Shown here piece after piece: positions 22,061-33,945 of a stretch of 64,000 nt of DNA; within the stretch, counting starts at the first letter, position 1; each line of letters starts with the position of its first letter. The stretch is from positions 3,164,706 to 3,228,705 of the forward strand of contig CM055107.1 of assembly GCA_029204225.1 (NCBI GenBank), read 5' to 3'. The DNA is from Diphasiastrum complanatum. Taxonomy: Eukaryota > Streptophyta > Lycopodiopsida > Lycopodiales > Lycopodiaceae. The position numbers and the translations under genes were made by a program. The notes below the pieces were generated by a model. That model saw only the letters and a program-made list of their open reading frames with translations, made no database searches and was not told where the DNA came from.

Positions 22061-24500
22061 TTTTTTTGCTTGATTGATAACTTTTAAGTGGTAGATGAAC
22101 AACTGACTCAAACAGAGTAAAAAGTTTGTACCCATAAAAGAAAATGCATAATTGGAGAACTTACTGTTTTCTTGCATAATCATCATCGCGACTTTATTTT
22201 AACATAGAAGATGTATGCCTAAGTTGTCATTTTCTAAAGTGAAGGGCCTTTCAAGTAGACATCACAATCAAACATTCTTTTCCATTGTCATTCTCCATTA
22301 TGGGAATGTCTAATGAGTTACTTTTGGGGTGGTAAGTTGTGAGAGCATGAACACACGACTTCATTTTGCCTAGTTGGTTGGGTTTGTTGGCTAATTTATG
22401 GTTTGTAGCCAAAACTTTTGTTTATGGCATGAAATTGTTCAAGAGATATGCTCAAACTCTACTATTGTCATAAAGTCTTCTAGAAGAGGCTTGCAAAATC
22501 TTTGTATTCTTACTTATTAAGAAATGTACAAAAGATATGTAGGGGGGCGAAGTTTATACTTTAAATTATTATACAAAAGTTCTATCTTTGGGGGACTATG
22601 GACTCTTGTAACTTTAAGGTAATATTTTGTCTATCGGTAATTTGTCTAGTTGAAATCCAGTAGGCTATTGCTATGTCTTTGCAAAAAAAAGGTTGTTCCC
22701 TCTCTTTTATTGAGAATTCAAAGATCATATAGCAATTTTGTTAGCATTCATACTCTATAAACCGACGAGGAGCTGATAAATTTGATTTTTTTTGCCATGA
22801 GGAGAAAACCAAATAAGGCGTTAAAGTTAAACATTATATTTATAGCAGAAGAACTAGAAATAAAAAAGCATGAGAGCAGGTGTGAATGAGGTTTGGTGTC
22901 GACGACTTCATCACATAGATTCGGGACCCTGCTTGCTTCACCCTCAAGATTGATTCCATGTCGCACACCCTCCTCATCCCCATGCCATCTGCATTTCTCA
23001 ACCCCCACCGTTGCATCTCCCGCAACCATTGACGCCTCTTGTAAAAATCACTAGATAACCGACAGGAGTCAGTCTAGATAGATGGCGAGTGGCAAATTGA
23101 CGTGTGGGTGATCACATCCAACTGGGAAGCTGGAGTTTTGGTAGTGTCACTAAGTGGCCCTTGTATGGGAGAAGAGGAGTCTTTGTGCATTTTGCTTCTT
23201 ATGGCTATGGCTATGGCTATGGCCATGGCTCAGCATCTACACTGAAGCTGGAGCTGGGGCGGAGCTGGAGCTGGAGCTGAAAGAGTAGCATTACTAGTTA
23301 GAGTAATTGATGGAGTGCAGATGTGATACACGCTTTTTCGTCAACTTTATTCAATTGGGTGAATATGGTGGGCTGCATCAGAGCTTCAATATTAGCAGCT
23401 GATCTCACAAATCTGTGAAGACTATGAGGAGCAGCAGCAGCAGCCATTCGTGTCACGGAAGCTTGATCAACAAGGGATTAATCCTTTCTTTTTCAAGAAT
23501 CTAATTTCTTTTTGGCAAAGCTGTTTAGACATAGTTTGATCATCCACAACAATTGCAGCTTCTGCGTGATCCTCCAATATGGTAGATAGCTGTATGCTTG
23601 GCAGTTTTCACTGTGATTTTATCAGAAGAGAATTTGCTTTGTTGTTGTGAGAAGCTGTGTAAGGGTGAGGCCAGTTTGTTCTTGAATCAGTGTAGATGAA
23701 GCTGATTAAGCTGACAAAGGAATTCAGGTTTCAGAGGATCTGCAAAGCGGATAGTAAGGCACGTAGCATACAGTTCACAATTATACCTTGGCACGCGGTC
23801 TGACTGACTCAGCTTGCTGCCGCTAGTTGAAAGATTCAAGACTAAAACGTGGAGTCGGTTTTTTACAAGCAACTTGCATCATTATCCAGATCAGGTATTC
23901 TGACGTCCGATCTTGACTAAGTCAGCCCCACAAACTGACTAAATTCTAGGACCTCATATCCAGCAGCCAGCTGCAGCAGCTGACTATATTTGATGTGTTG
24001 GCATTGATGAGGTTGCTTCATGTGTGATGTATTATGAGTCATGACTTATGGAAGCATGCTTGATCATGTCCCACAGTCCACTTCCTTGATTACTGCAGGT
24101 CAGGCATTGTGATGGTCTGCCCATGCCCATCAGTTGCTCGTGCAATTTGTCTGGTCATGATGCCCATTGTTTGTGAAGGTGCAACGGATCTGCCATCTGA
24201 TGCTAGCAAGCTGAGGCGTAAATTAGTTGCATATGCATTATAAGAGGCAGAGACAAAGGATCGCGTTTCTCTGACACAGTTTAGTACGTGTTTGTCATCA
24301 TGCCACCGCACTGATTCAATTCTCATTTATATCTGGATTCTGTATGCGCTGATGAGATATGGCTCCGATTCTGACGGAAGGAAAGTATGTAACTGATGCC
24401 TGCAGAGAGAGAGAGGGGGGGGGTGTGAACAGGTGAGAAATGCAGCGCCATTTCTTCTTAAGCGCCGTTGCTTAATTCTAAATATATATTCTGTGTCAAT
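22061..24500. other. Intergenic, upstream of the LBD gene
   Basis: No convincing gene. It holds a (tggcta)n-like run at 23200-23230, a (ggagct)n-like run at 23246-23280 and a purine tract (gagagagagaggggggg) near 24405-24422, about 80 bases before the LBD start. The last few hundred bases presumably hold its promoter and 5' UTR. No specific element is claimed. Confidence 0.4.
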
Positions 24501-25160
24501 ATGGCGTCTTCTTCTTCTTCAAGCTCTGGATCGCCCTGCGCAGCTTGCAAATTCCTAAGACGAAAATGCACACCTGAGTGTGCTTTTGCTCCATACTTTC
24601 CTCCCGATCAGCCACAAAAGTTTGCGAATGTGCATAAGATATTTGGGGCCAGCAATATCAGCAAGATTATACACGAGCTTCCTCCCCACCAGCGCGAAGA
24701 TGCAGTCAACTCACTGGCTTACGAAGCCGATGCACGCGTGAAAGATCCAGTCTATGGTTGTGTAGGGGTCATCTCTGAGCTGCAAAGGCAAATCGCCCAG
24801 CTGCAACAAGAACTGGCCACTGCACTTCATGATCTTGCAAGATACGCAGGCCCAAGTAGTTCAATTCCTCCCTCTTCTGTCACGCAACAGCTTCATCCGT
24901 CTTCATTAAGGATGGCTACGTTGGAGCAAATGCTTGCTAGAGAGCACCTCGTGGGTCTTGCAAGGGAGCAGCAGCTAACGAGGGAGCAGCTCCTGGAGAT
25001 TGCGAGGATAGGAGGAGGATCGTATGAAGCTGGTCTTGCTGCACTAGGCTTAACTGCTGGGGTTGCTCCCCCTTCAGGACAACGTCCTCCTTCTAGGCAA
25101 AGAAGTAGTAGTGGAATGGGGAGTGATGCTAGTGGTGGATCTGGCATGGGTCAGCAATGA
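24501..25160 (+). CDS. LOB-domain (LBD/ASL) class I transcription factor
   Basis: 219 aa, complete and intronless. LBD proteins are plant-specific nuclear DNA-binding factors controlling lateral organ boundaries and related development. The LOB domain has the CX2CX6CX3C zinc-like motif (C13, C16, C23, C27), the GAS block (FGASNISK, residues 48-55, through DPVYGCVG, 82-89) and a class I coiled coil LX6LX3LX6L (L94, L101, L105, L112). A Ser run precedes it (3-9). The C-terminal half is Gln/Glu-Leu then Gly/Ser/Pro-rich, without further domains. I chose ATG 24501 because it sits directly before the Ser run; the open frame extends 11 codons upstream without another ATG. The GAS-block residues (IIHELPPHQ) differ from the usual angiosperm form. 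No retroelement interrupts it. Confidence 0.93.
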   Translation: MASSSSSSSGSPCAACKFLRRKCTPECAFAPYFPPDQPQKFANVHKIFGASNISKIIHELPPHQREDAVNSLAYEADARVKDPVYGCVGVISELQRQIAQLQQELATALHDLARYAGPSSSIPPSSVTQQLHPSSLRMATLEQMLAREHLVGLAREQQLTREQLLEIARIGGGSYEAGLAALGLTAGVAPPSGQRPPSRQRSSSGMGSDASGGSGMGQQ

Positions 25161-27819
25161 TTCGCTCGGATCCGCTGCTTCAAGCAATGATTTAGTACAC
25201 TGAGCAAGATCTCTATACTGAGATGCAAGGGTTGATCCACACACGGCAGCCGATCGAAACATGTGGATTGACACCAAATTTTCACTCACTAGTATGATCC
25301 TTCTCCACTGGATTGCGAAGCCCTTGGTAGAAAGTGCGATCCACGAAGGACAAGAGCAGGGAAGTGACGACCGATCTAATAGTGTGATATTATCCATTGT
25401 GCAGCCGTGTTAAAGTTTCCTATCACTTGCTTGCTAGTGAGTTGTCTCTCAGCGGAGGGAAAAGAAACTGGCTTTATCAGGAGCTAAATAATGCTAATTG
25501 GAAATTCAAACAAGAGGCGACAGCTCCATTCATGTTGGACAACCTGCTGCAAGAGAAGACATCGGACAGATCTGATGGATCAACCGCCATTAATTTGGTG
25601 TCCTATATGAAAGTCAACAGCAACGAATCTTCAACCTGTTGCAGCTGCAGTGTATTTTACGAGAGCTCTCAACACAGCATGTACTCTGAGATTCCGAGCG
25701 CATTTGCGATAGAGCTCTGAAATAACCCCAGCCCACTGCATCACTGGAGAGAATTCTGTGCACCTGGGCAGCCCAGAACAGTGTTCATTTGCTGCTGATT
25801 CTGCTGCGCATCGATAACAAATTAGCCATCAATTCAATAGATTAGCAGTGCGAATGAGTTCCATCCAATGTTGTTTCCAAGATACGGATCATCGTCCGTT
25901 ACATCTAATGTCAAGGATACCTGTGCAAATATTTTGTGAGTTCAGTTTTTTGCCATGACTGTACTTTTGCTTGAAAGTGGCTTTGCAACTTTGCACTATG
26001 AAATTTGCAGCAATTTTCCATGCTTGACAATCTGCAATATATTTCAGAAAATTATTAAAGATGATTCAGCTGGTTTTAAATTCTATGCCTCGTGATGCTT
26101 TACTGCATGCCCATTTCATCTAACGGAACTCAAAATTTCAGCACTGATTCCAGCATCATGATCTCTCGGCAGTTGACCATCTTTCTGGAATCTGCACTGT
26201 ACAAGTTATAAAAGAGATTGAAGCATCAAATCTTATATAACCTGCACAATGGAATCTACATTCAATTGAACGTTTGCATTGAAGCCTAGATTTTGTTCTA
26301 AGCAAAGTGAAGTGTCAAATGTTTTCAGGCCTCATGCTTGAGTTTTTTAGCACTATTCAAATGATGTGATGACGTTTTATAAGTGATGCTGCAAGCATGA
26401 TCCTTCAGAAATGTGGCTCCTTGATCACGTTGCATGCTCAAGCATTATACCAACTATCAAAATGATTGGATATGTATAGCTTGAAAGCGTGAAGCACAAA
26501 GTAGCATAGTCTTGGGTTTATAGAGCTCAAATCAAGCACATGGCACAAGAACATAATAAAAGCCGACAAGGAGTCTCTCAGAAGAAGAAATAGAACACAA
26601 AAGCAAAGCCCTTAGGAAGGTCTACACTACCTAAATATCCCAAGAAACAGAACACATAAGCAAAGCCCTTAGGAAGGTCTACACTTCATAAATACCCCAT
26701 TTTTGTTGAATTGGAATGAAGGGGAAGATCGTGTATCTTTAACCTTTATCTTCCCACATGCATCACTACTCCAAAGATCCTATAATCTCTATTTTGAGAA
26801 ATTTTAATAAATGCACTGCATTGCAACATGCAACTAGCATCTAACAATATGGAGTTTCAGAGAACATAGAATTTAGATCTTGAAAAATCTCTTTGATGAT
26901 AAATATTTTCAAACATTTTTTATATTTATGTATAGAAATTTGACATCCAAAACATAAAACCTAAGTAACTCCTCATCAAGAGGGGAGTCATCATCATAGA
27001 TGAAAGCTGTTTTGTGAATGTAGAGAGCCATAAAGAGGTTGTAAACACTTGAAATGCGTACATCTTAAAATTAGAATTGTAACAAACAAGGATGATCTTC
27101 TTTTTGAGAAAAACTAAGCATCTAAAAAGGTTATATTTGAGATATTTTTGCTTAATTGTGCATAATTATGATTCTGCTTGATGAATTACATTGCAACATA
27201 TATTTATGTAGAATAAATAAATTATAGGCCCACCAACTCACATATCGCCACAAAGATCAACATAGCTAAGTTGTCAACAAGCTCACTTGATGTCCCTTTG
27301 TCCATATTCAAATCTAAGCCCAACATAGTTTTAGAAAGAGTTCAACCAAATTGAACTAAGACTTGAGGCCATTTATAAGTTTGTGAATAACGATATTCAA
27401 AATGTCCATAAAGAGTTCTCTAAAATTTAATATATTAATGTAAGTTATAGTCTATATATGTAGTAAACTATGATGCTAGTTGAATTAACTACTATTGACA
27501 AAAAAAAAGAAAAAAAGATCACAAGGATACAAACAAAAGTCTCAACGGTTGGATATCCCCAATAAGGTAGGCCTAACTCACTATCCCTAGAACCACCAAA
27601 AAGCACAATGAAAACTCTTAAGAGGAATACATCTAATAGTATCATGGATAAGTCCACTCACTCAATATGAATGAACCATAAATCCAACTATTGAGTGCAT
27701 TTTTCTACTATGAAGGAGATCATTTAGTTCTATAGCAAACACTTTATTAATAAGGAGAATGCTTATAACTTTATGAGGAACTAGGTCATCTTGGATTAGG
27801 CTCAACATACATATAGAAA
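25161..27819. other. LBD 3' flank and intergenic
   Basis: The first few hundred bases presumably contain the LBD 3' UTR. A 107-codon plus frame at 25397-25720 is Ser/Cys-rich with no family resemblance and is not called. A 57-bp tandem duplication (starts 26592 and 26649, gcaaagcccttaggaaggtc shared) is the only structure seen. Confidence 0.4.
26592..26700. repeat. 57-bp tandem duplication
   Basis: Two units starting agaacaca at 26592 and 26649. Both contain agcaaagcccttaggaagg and tctacact; they have diverged slightly. Confidence 0.8.
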
Positions 27820-28312
27820 TGTAAAGATCGCCAAGTGTAGATACTTAAGATCTTGCTGCAGATGCCAAAAGGAGTGTTGTGGAGCCAAACCACCCAACCA
27901 AGTAGAAATTGAAAGCCAAACCCCAATCAGCTTCATTCCCGAGCCACATTGGTTGAATACAAGAAAAGGGAGGTTTTTGGCAATTGAATACCAAAATCTG
28001 GAAGTGGAGGAGGGCAAGTTTCTATAGGTATATATAGCCCTTGGAGCCTAGGAATATTTCTTCAAGACCCTACTCCTTTACTAAGTCCTCATTCAATTGC
28101 TTCTGACCTCTTTAGCATGCATAAAAGATGTCAATTACCATGCACTACTTCACATGTCCTAATTGGAGTGCCTGGGCCCTCACAAGGTTATTAATTACAA
28201 TTTTGGCCTAGTTCAGAATGAAGAGGCATAACTAATAAACTTTTACATTGGAGTGCCAAATATCCACATCAAGGATTATTCCAAATCCTTTGAACCAAAC
28301 ATGGACATATAA
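27820..28312 (-). mobile_element. 3' LTR, chromovirus family C copy 2
   Basis: About 493 bp. The inner-end text tgtaaagatcgccaagtg and gagccaaaccacccaacc matches the LTRs at 7911 and 42556. In its own orientation the outer edge is TTATATGTCC. A purine tract (aaggggaaagaat in its orientation) sits at about 28312-28324, so this is the 3' LTR of the pol remnant to its right. Confidence 0.75.
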
Positions 28313-28329
28313 TTCTTTCCCCTTGAACT

Positions 28330-30240
28330 ACTTTTGTCCTTGGAAGTCAAACTTAGGAAAATTCTTATTTATGCTTTCAGAACTTTCTCACGAATCACCA
28401 TCCTAAATGCGTCCTTTCCATTGGATCAAGCACTTAGAGATAGATGATTTCTAAAATGTTTATCTTTGGTTCTACGTACTCTTTCTGGTTCAAAAAGTAC
28501 ACTAAGCGATAATCACCCAAATGGGTAAGATTCTCATAAGAACCAATTGTATCACCTAAGGCCTTTATGTAAACATAATTACAACTGGCTTACATAAAAC
28601 GCCAAATGATGAATAGACTTTTCTTGAAGATCAAGTTCATAAACTAAAGAATAAAATTTTTTCAGAAACTAAAACGGTCCACAATATTTGGTAGATAAGT
28701 TATAATGCCTTCTGGTACACATAGTCCTAAACAATTTTGGAATTCGAAGATATACATACCCAATCATCAATTTTAAAATCTTTGAGAGATCTTTTAAGAT
28801 CAAAATAGAGCTTAGCTGACTACAGATACTATGACATGCTGATTGCGACATTTCTTGTATATCGTGCAAAAAATTAGCAACTTTTTGGATCTTAACAAAT
28901 TTGGTCTCCACATTACGAAGGTCTAGGTTGAAAAGCATACATAAACACTAATGAATTATAACTTGTAGCAAAATGTTTTCTACTATAGTAAGAAAACTCA
29001 ATTAAAGGAATGTAATTCTCCCACTAAGACTGCCTATGTTGACACATATGCCCTTAGCATATCCTCCATAGTCTGATTAGTTCTTTTAGCCCGTCTATCT
29101 GATTTAGGGTGATTGGTAGAACTTAAACAAAGCAAGGTTTCAAGCTGATGGAATACAACTGACCAAAAGCGACCTATGAACTTAGGACCTCTATCACTAA
29201 CAATATTCCTTGGTAGTCCATACATCATGAATAATCTTTCCATAAAGATCTAGACTAATTCAAAGCCTTTCTAGTTGACTTAACTGGTATGAACATAGCT
29301 AGCTTAGTAAATCTGTCCACTACACACCCAAATATAATCATTATGTCATTGGGTCTTAGGAAGTCCAACTACGAAATCAATAGATATAGTTTTTTATGTC
29401 TCTCGAGGGATATCTAAGGGATGTAAAAACCCTCTAGTCTTTATGCATTTTGCTTTGGCTACTTGATAGGATTTATACTTAGTCATTTAAGACTCGACAT
29501 ATGGCTTGAATTTGTGGCCAATAAGACTCTCTTTTGACCAAGTCTAAAGACCTGTGTATACCTAGATGACTTGCACATGATACACGTCATGGCATTAAAA
29601 AGGAGTTCCCTTCTTTAGCTCATCATCCCCTGGTATGCAAAATTTTCCATTTCAAAATAGTAACCCATTCCAAATGGTGAACTGTTTCATAATCTTCTTA
29701 TCTTTCTTAGACAACTAAGATCCGTGTGAATCCATCTCAGCTCCATTCTCATTCATTCTGATCTCAACCAACTTTCATATTTGACCAAAATAAAAATTAT
29801 TTTCACACTTTCCTCTAATGAAAGATATAGATCTATGGAAATCTAGGTGAATGAATGCTCATTTAACTCACCAATCCAACTAAGAGCATCTACAAATTGG
29901 GTTAGATCTACCTTTGACATATCATATCTCATGATCTATTCTTGCATAAGCTCAACCCATCGAGCCTTATGACCTCTTAGATCATGTGGATTATAGAAAT
30001 ATTTCAGAGGTTGGTGATCTATATACACAAAAAACTGATTCTTATATGTCCCATCTTAAGACAATTATCAATTTGATTAGTAATCTCTATCTCTTCCTTC
30101 TAAGAAACTTGGTATAGTTGTCTAGAGATAGGGTAACTACATGGAATTAACTCAATCTTGTGATCTACTAACGTAGAAGGTGGTAAACCGTGAGGTAATT
30201 CAATTGAAAACACATCAAAAACTCATCTATGATCTTATTT
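28330..30240 (-). pseudogene. Chromovirus pol remnant (RNase H, integrase)
   Basis: Read right to left. RNase H pieces lie near 29880-30030 (DHQPLKYFYN, GHKARWVELMQE). The integrase core includes FGCVVDRFTKLAMFIPVKS near 29260-29340 and MYGLPRNIVSDRGPKF in the frame 29034-29243. The integrase C-terminal frame 28669-28938 has VETKFVKIQKVANFLHD, closely resembling VETKSVKIQKVADFLHD at about 48152 on the plus strand. Many stops and shifts. The order and the homologue with a chromodomain place it in Ty3/Gypsy chromoviruses. Confidence 0.8.
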
Positions 30241-30700
30241 TTCAAATCTAAATCTACTGAGTTAAGAATTTTAGAAAATTCACAATTATTTAGATGCATT
30301 TAAGAGAAAACCAAAATGGGCATAACAAATAAAAAATAAGCTTCATGTCATGAATAAAATTTTTCTATTACATTAGCCATTGAAGTCATCTTAGATGGAT
30401 GTACATATTTGTCTCCAAATCATGTAACTACTTTACCTCCCTTCCAAAATGAGAGCACATGCTCTTCAAAATCGGGCAAGGGCCTCTCCAAAGATAAAAG
30501 GACACCTCTTGTACTCATTTTACAAGCTAATAGAGAGGAGGAAACTCTACCATTTTGGAGATCCAAGCATCCTCATGTGCTAATCCTTTCATGATTTGCT
30601 ATTGTTTGTGTTTGCTAGTTATTTCCCCATTTTGCATTGTTTTTACTTTATGATTTTTTAATGGCTTTTCCAATGTATGTAGTACTGAGCACATGAGCTA

Positions 30701-30798
<98 letters not shown>

Positions 30799-30968
30799 AG
30801 GATGTATGTGTGTGGTTAGTGCTAATTAGAGTTAGAGTTAGAGTTAATGTGGGTTAGAGTTAGTATTCTGTAGAAAAGCAACTAAGCATAGTTAGATTTA
30901 TATCCTTGTGTTCTAATTCCTTTTGACAGGCGGAGGGCTGCTCATCATTGGCTTGCTACACCCTACAG
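30241..30968 (+). mobile_element. Probable LTR of an Athila/Tat-type element
   Basis: The right edge is fixed by the tRNA-Asp-type primer site at 30969; the sequence before it ends gctacaccctaca, a plausible CA end. The left edge is unknown. The LTR would contain the long CT tract at 30703-30795 and ttagag/gttaga runs at 30825-30862. Confidence 0.45.
30703..30795. repeat. (CT)46 microsatellite
   Basis: Perfect CT dinucleotide run, 93 bases, inside the proposed Athila-type LTR. Confidence 0.98.
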
Positions 30969-30986
30969 TGGCGTCGTTGCCCGGGA
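30969..30986 (+). promoter_or_regulatory. Primer-binding site, tRNA-Asp type
   Basis: tggcgtcgttgcccggga differs by few bases from TGGCGCCGTTGCCGGGGA, the site used by Athila/Tat Gypsy elements. It sits one base after a CA dinucleotide, as expected. No Athila coding follows. Confidence 0.65.
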
Positions 30987-30999
30987 TAGGCCATTACTA

Positions 31000-32010
31000 A
31001 CTAGTTTAGTTGTCATTTTAGTTGTTTTGCCTATTTTAGTGTGCTTTTAGGTGGATTTGTGGGAGTATAGGCTTGTTTTTCTTGTTTTTGTGTGATTGAA
31101 CTGTTGAAAGCTAGTGGAGTAGGTGTAGAGAGGTAGTGGAGACCTGAAACAGTCTCAAAGGGCTTGGCATTTCATCACAACCATAACGAATTCACAAAAA
31201 AAAAATTTAAATTTCAAAACATTTGCCACGACGTGGCAGGATTGAGCTTGCTGGAAAAAGTTGCCACACGTGGCAAAGTTCAAAATAAAATTATCAGCAT
31301 TTTGCCATGCGTGGCAAATTTTGCCACGCGTGGCACACCTGAGCTTTCTGGAAAAAATTGCCACGCATGGCAAATTTCCAAAATTATAAAGGGTGGCAGT
31401 GCCACGCATGGTAGTGCCAAAACATTTTAAATCTGAATTTGCCTGAAGCACCCCCCCCCAAAAAAAAAAAAATGTTCAGAAGAAGGGCTAGTGACGGAAA
31501 ACTTTGACGGCGTGGCAGTGCCACGCATTCATTGCCACATAATTTGCCACGCGATTGCCACGGACATTTCAAATTGGTGCAGCATCGACTTCAAACAAAC
31601 TGATTTTCTGAGAAATTCATCAACACCCCATGAATCCGGAAATTTCTGAATTTTTCACCAATTTCCACCCAATTAATCCCTGTAAATTGCCCGAGCTATG
31701 TAGCACTATTTTTTACAGCTCCCTTGCAAATCCAATTGCATCAACCGACTGCCTACACAGTCAATTATGTAGCCATCATCAATGATTTCCCCGAAATCAT
31801 CTCTATGAATCCTCTCCAGAATTCACCTATCACGATCGTTCTAATCTTCCCCGAAGCTCCGATCGAAGGAACTTTGCTGTCTCATGCCATCCGGACTGCC
31901 AATATCCCGTATGGAGTCCTCTCTCCAGAGACGCTTCTCATGCCGTTATTCCTGGTGAAAGACGTTATCCCATAGCTCCACCGGATCGTGCATACCTGCA
32001 TCACCCTGCC
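31000..32010. repeat. Non-coding block with tgccac/gtggca palindromes
   Basis: Near-palindromes of the form ttgccacgcgtggcaa occur at 31224-31238, 31261-31276, 31301-31318, 31321-31336 and 31358-31373, with half-sites to 31563. A longer unit (gagctt.ctggaaaaa.ttgccac) repeats at 31244 and 31341, period 97. The block lies between the plus Athila-type primer site and the minus primer site at 32011, so it is probably leader sequence. The frames on both strands are products of the repeats. Confidence 0.7.
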
Positions 32011-32489
32011 GATCTGATACCATGCTAAAATCATGTTAGGAGTATGCAAATCACATTAATCAATCACCATAGACACTCCTCACAAGCTCTCAAAGATGGC
32101 ACATCAAAAGCTTTAGATTACAAAGAGAAAAATGTACATATGCCAAAAGCCCCAACATGCATGGGCTCAACAAGTGTCAACACACTAAAAAGGAACGTGT
32201 CTGACTAAAGGCCCAACAAGGGTTAAAATCCTAAAAACCTAGGACATGCCCCTGAGTTTAGCATAACAAAAACAAAATATGATGTACATGCTAATTTTCC
32301 TACGTGTGGCTACTCAACTAACCCAAGTAGCCGACTATCGGATCAGTGCCCGATCAATATATCCTAACGGGTCACGTCCATCACATCCCGAACACAACTG
32401 AATACAACAAATCTAATTAATCGTACACTAATTACAGTATCACATTTAGAGCTTACATAAATAAATCAGATCAAAACTGATTTCTAACA
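32011..32489 (-). mobile_element. Primer site plus complete LTR, minus
   Basis: gatctgatacca (32011-32022) is the iMet primer site with one change. The LTR runs 32023-32489 (467 bp) with TG...CA ends, TGTTAGAAATC at its outer edge. A purine tract (cggaggtaggaag in its orientation) lies just outside at 32490-32502. An LTR with a primer site on one side and a polypurine tract on the other suggests two elements joined through one LTR. Confidence 0.7.
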
Positions 32490-32545
32490 CTTCCTACCTC
32501 CGATGATCATCTAGTCATGTTGATCTCTACACACCCGATTTAACT

Positions 32546-33945
32546 ATGAAAAAGAGCACGCAAATTTTTCTCCAAGAAGAACTTCGAAGGAAGTCAAGTG
32601 ATGTTTTTACATCAGAAAAATTAGTCACACTATATTCAAAAAAGAAGCAAGACTCGAAGAAGGGTACCATCAATACTTCTTCAAAGTCAAATACTCAACA
32701 TCCATCACAGCAAGATAAGTCAAAACATCAACATGCCAAAATCTTTTGCAAGTATTGCAAGAAGAAAGGACATGACATAAAGGACTGCAGAAATTCTTGC
32801 AAACAAGAACCAATAAGAAATCACAAAGATGTGGAACCTCTCAAATCTCTTTCTTGCACCAAACCTGGCAAAATTAACACACAGAATGGAAGATACTCGA
32901 TCAACAAATGATCAACCTACAATCTTATGAAAATTTGTACTTTCTAAAATTGAAATACACTCTTGAAAAGTATGTAAACTTCAAACACAAGAGATCCAAT
33001 CAAAAATAGGGTTTCTACAAAAGTACAAAAAATTGAATCATTCACTTTCTATATGCAAATGCTACAAACTTGATAAAGATTCTTGAAAGATACAATAAGA
33101 CCTATCCAATGCAATTAAAGTCGCCACATTCCACCAAGTATAGAGTTAAATTAGCCGAATTCAAGTATTTTGCCCTATAGTGAGTTTTGATCTACAAAAA
33201 ATCAATTCTACACATGAAAAATGCTTGATGTTTGAGTAAAAATCAAAATAGTTGGCTCTAGAATTGGTGACTCCTCCAAATACTTTGCTAAATATGGATT
33301 CTCGTTCAATAACTTGCACCATTAGAAGACTTGAAATTGCTTATTTCTTATCTTCAACATTCATGATGTTTAGTACATTATGTGGATATGACAAGACAAT
33401 GAAGCTGAATGCTTTCCAATCTACATTTGTTGTTGATAAAGCAATTTCATTGGATAACTATTTTTGTAGTAGTTTGAAAAATGGCATCATAAAAGTCAAA
33501 AAACCATTTAATGTAATGTACTTAAAATTATTTGAGTCCACATGCTTTGTGAATGATCATTTCAATGTAAGGGACTAAAGCTTATGCTACTTCAATGAAA
33601 AAAATAATGGTAGTTTTTTGCTCTTCAAGTAGAGATTGTAGAATCTACATTTTTTCCACCAAAGAAGTTGTCAATGGTGAAAATATGATCTTTCAAAGTG
33701 GAAGACTTGCAAAATTGAAGGAGCACCTTTGGATCAGCACCTTATTCAACTCATTGATGGAGAGGAGCCTAGTCAAGTACAAGGAAAAGGTGAAGGGCCG
33801 AGAACTCCAAGAAGATCTTCAAAGTTCAAGATGGAGGCATCAAGGCTCAAGTACATTGGAGAAGGAAGGAAAGGTGAGGAGAGTGGCATATCTCATGCAT
33901 TCATAATCCATTTGATGTTACTTTATGTGTGCAAAGTTTCTTGAA
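32546..33945 (+). pseudogene. Scattered Copia remnant
   Basis: The frame 32546-32911 (121 aa) has a complete CX2CX4HX4C knuckle (CKYCKKKGHDIKDC, about 32747-32790) in a basic context, a Copia gag C-terminus. After about 700 bases without recognised domains, frames at 33595-33944 read DCRIYIFSTKEVVNGENMIF then GEEPSQVQGKGEGPRTPRRS. These resemble the end of a Copia integrase and its linker to the RT. Protease and most of the integrase are lost or unrecognisable. Confidence 0.55.

Noticed and set aside
24468-24500. Start of the LBD protein at 24468
   Set aside because: That codon is TTG; the first ATG in frame is 24501, just before the conserved Ser run.
24893-25397. Minus-strand frames opposite the LBD gene
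   Set aside because: Shadows of the LBD coding strand with no domain.
25397-25720. 107-codon frame after the LBD gene as a second gene
   Set aside because: Ser/Cys-rich, no motif, no spacing for a separate promoter; more likely LBD 3' UTR or chance.
30825-30862. Interstitial telomere repeat from ttagag/gttaga runs
   Set aside because: The units are not TTTAGGG and only about five occur, irregularly.
31155-31451. Opposing frames over the palindrome block as a gene
   Set aside because: Open on both strands because of the repeated palindromes; no motif on either.
31200-31570. CRISPR-like array from the regular palindromes
   Set aside because: Plant nuclear context, no unique spacers of constant length, no cas genes.
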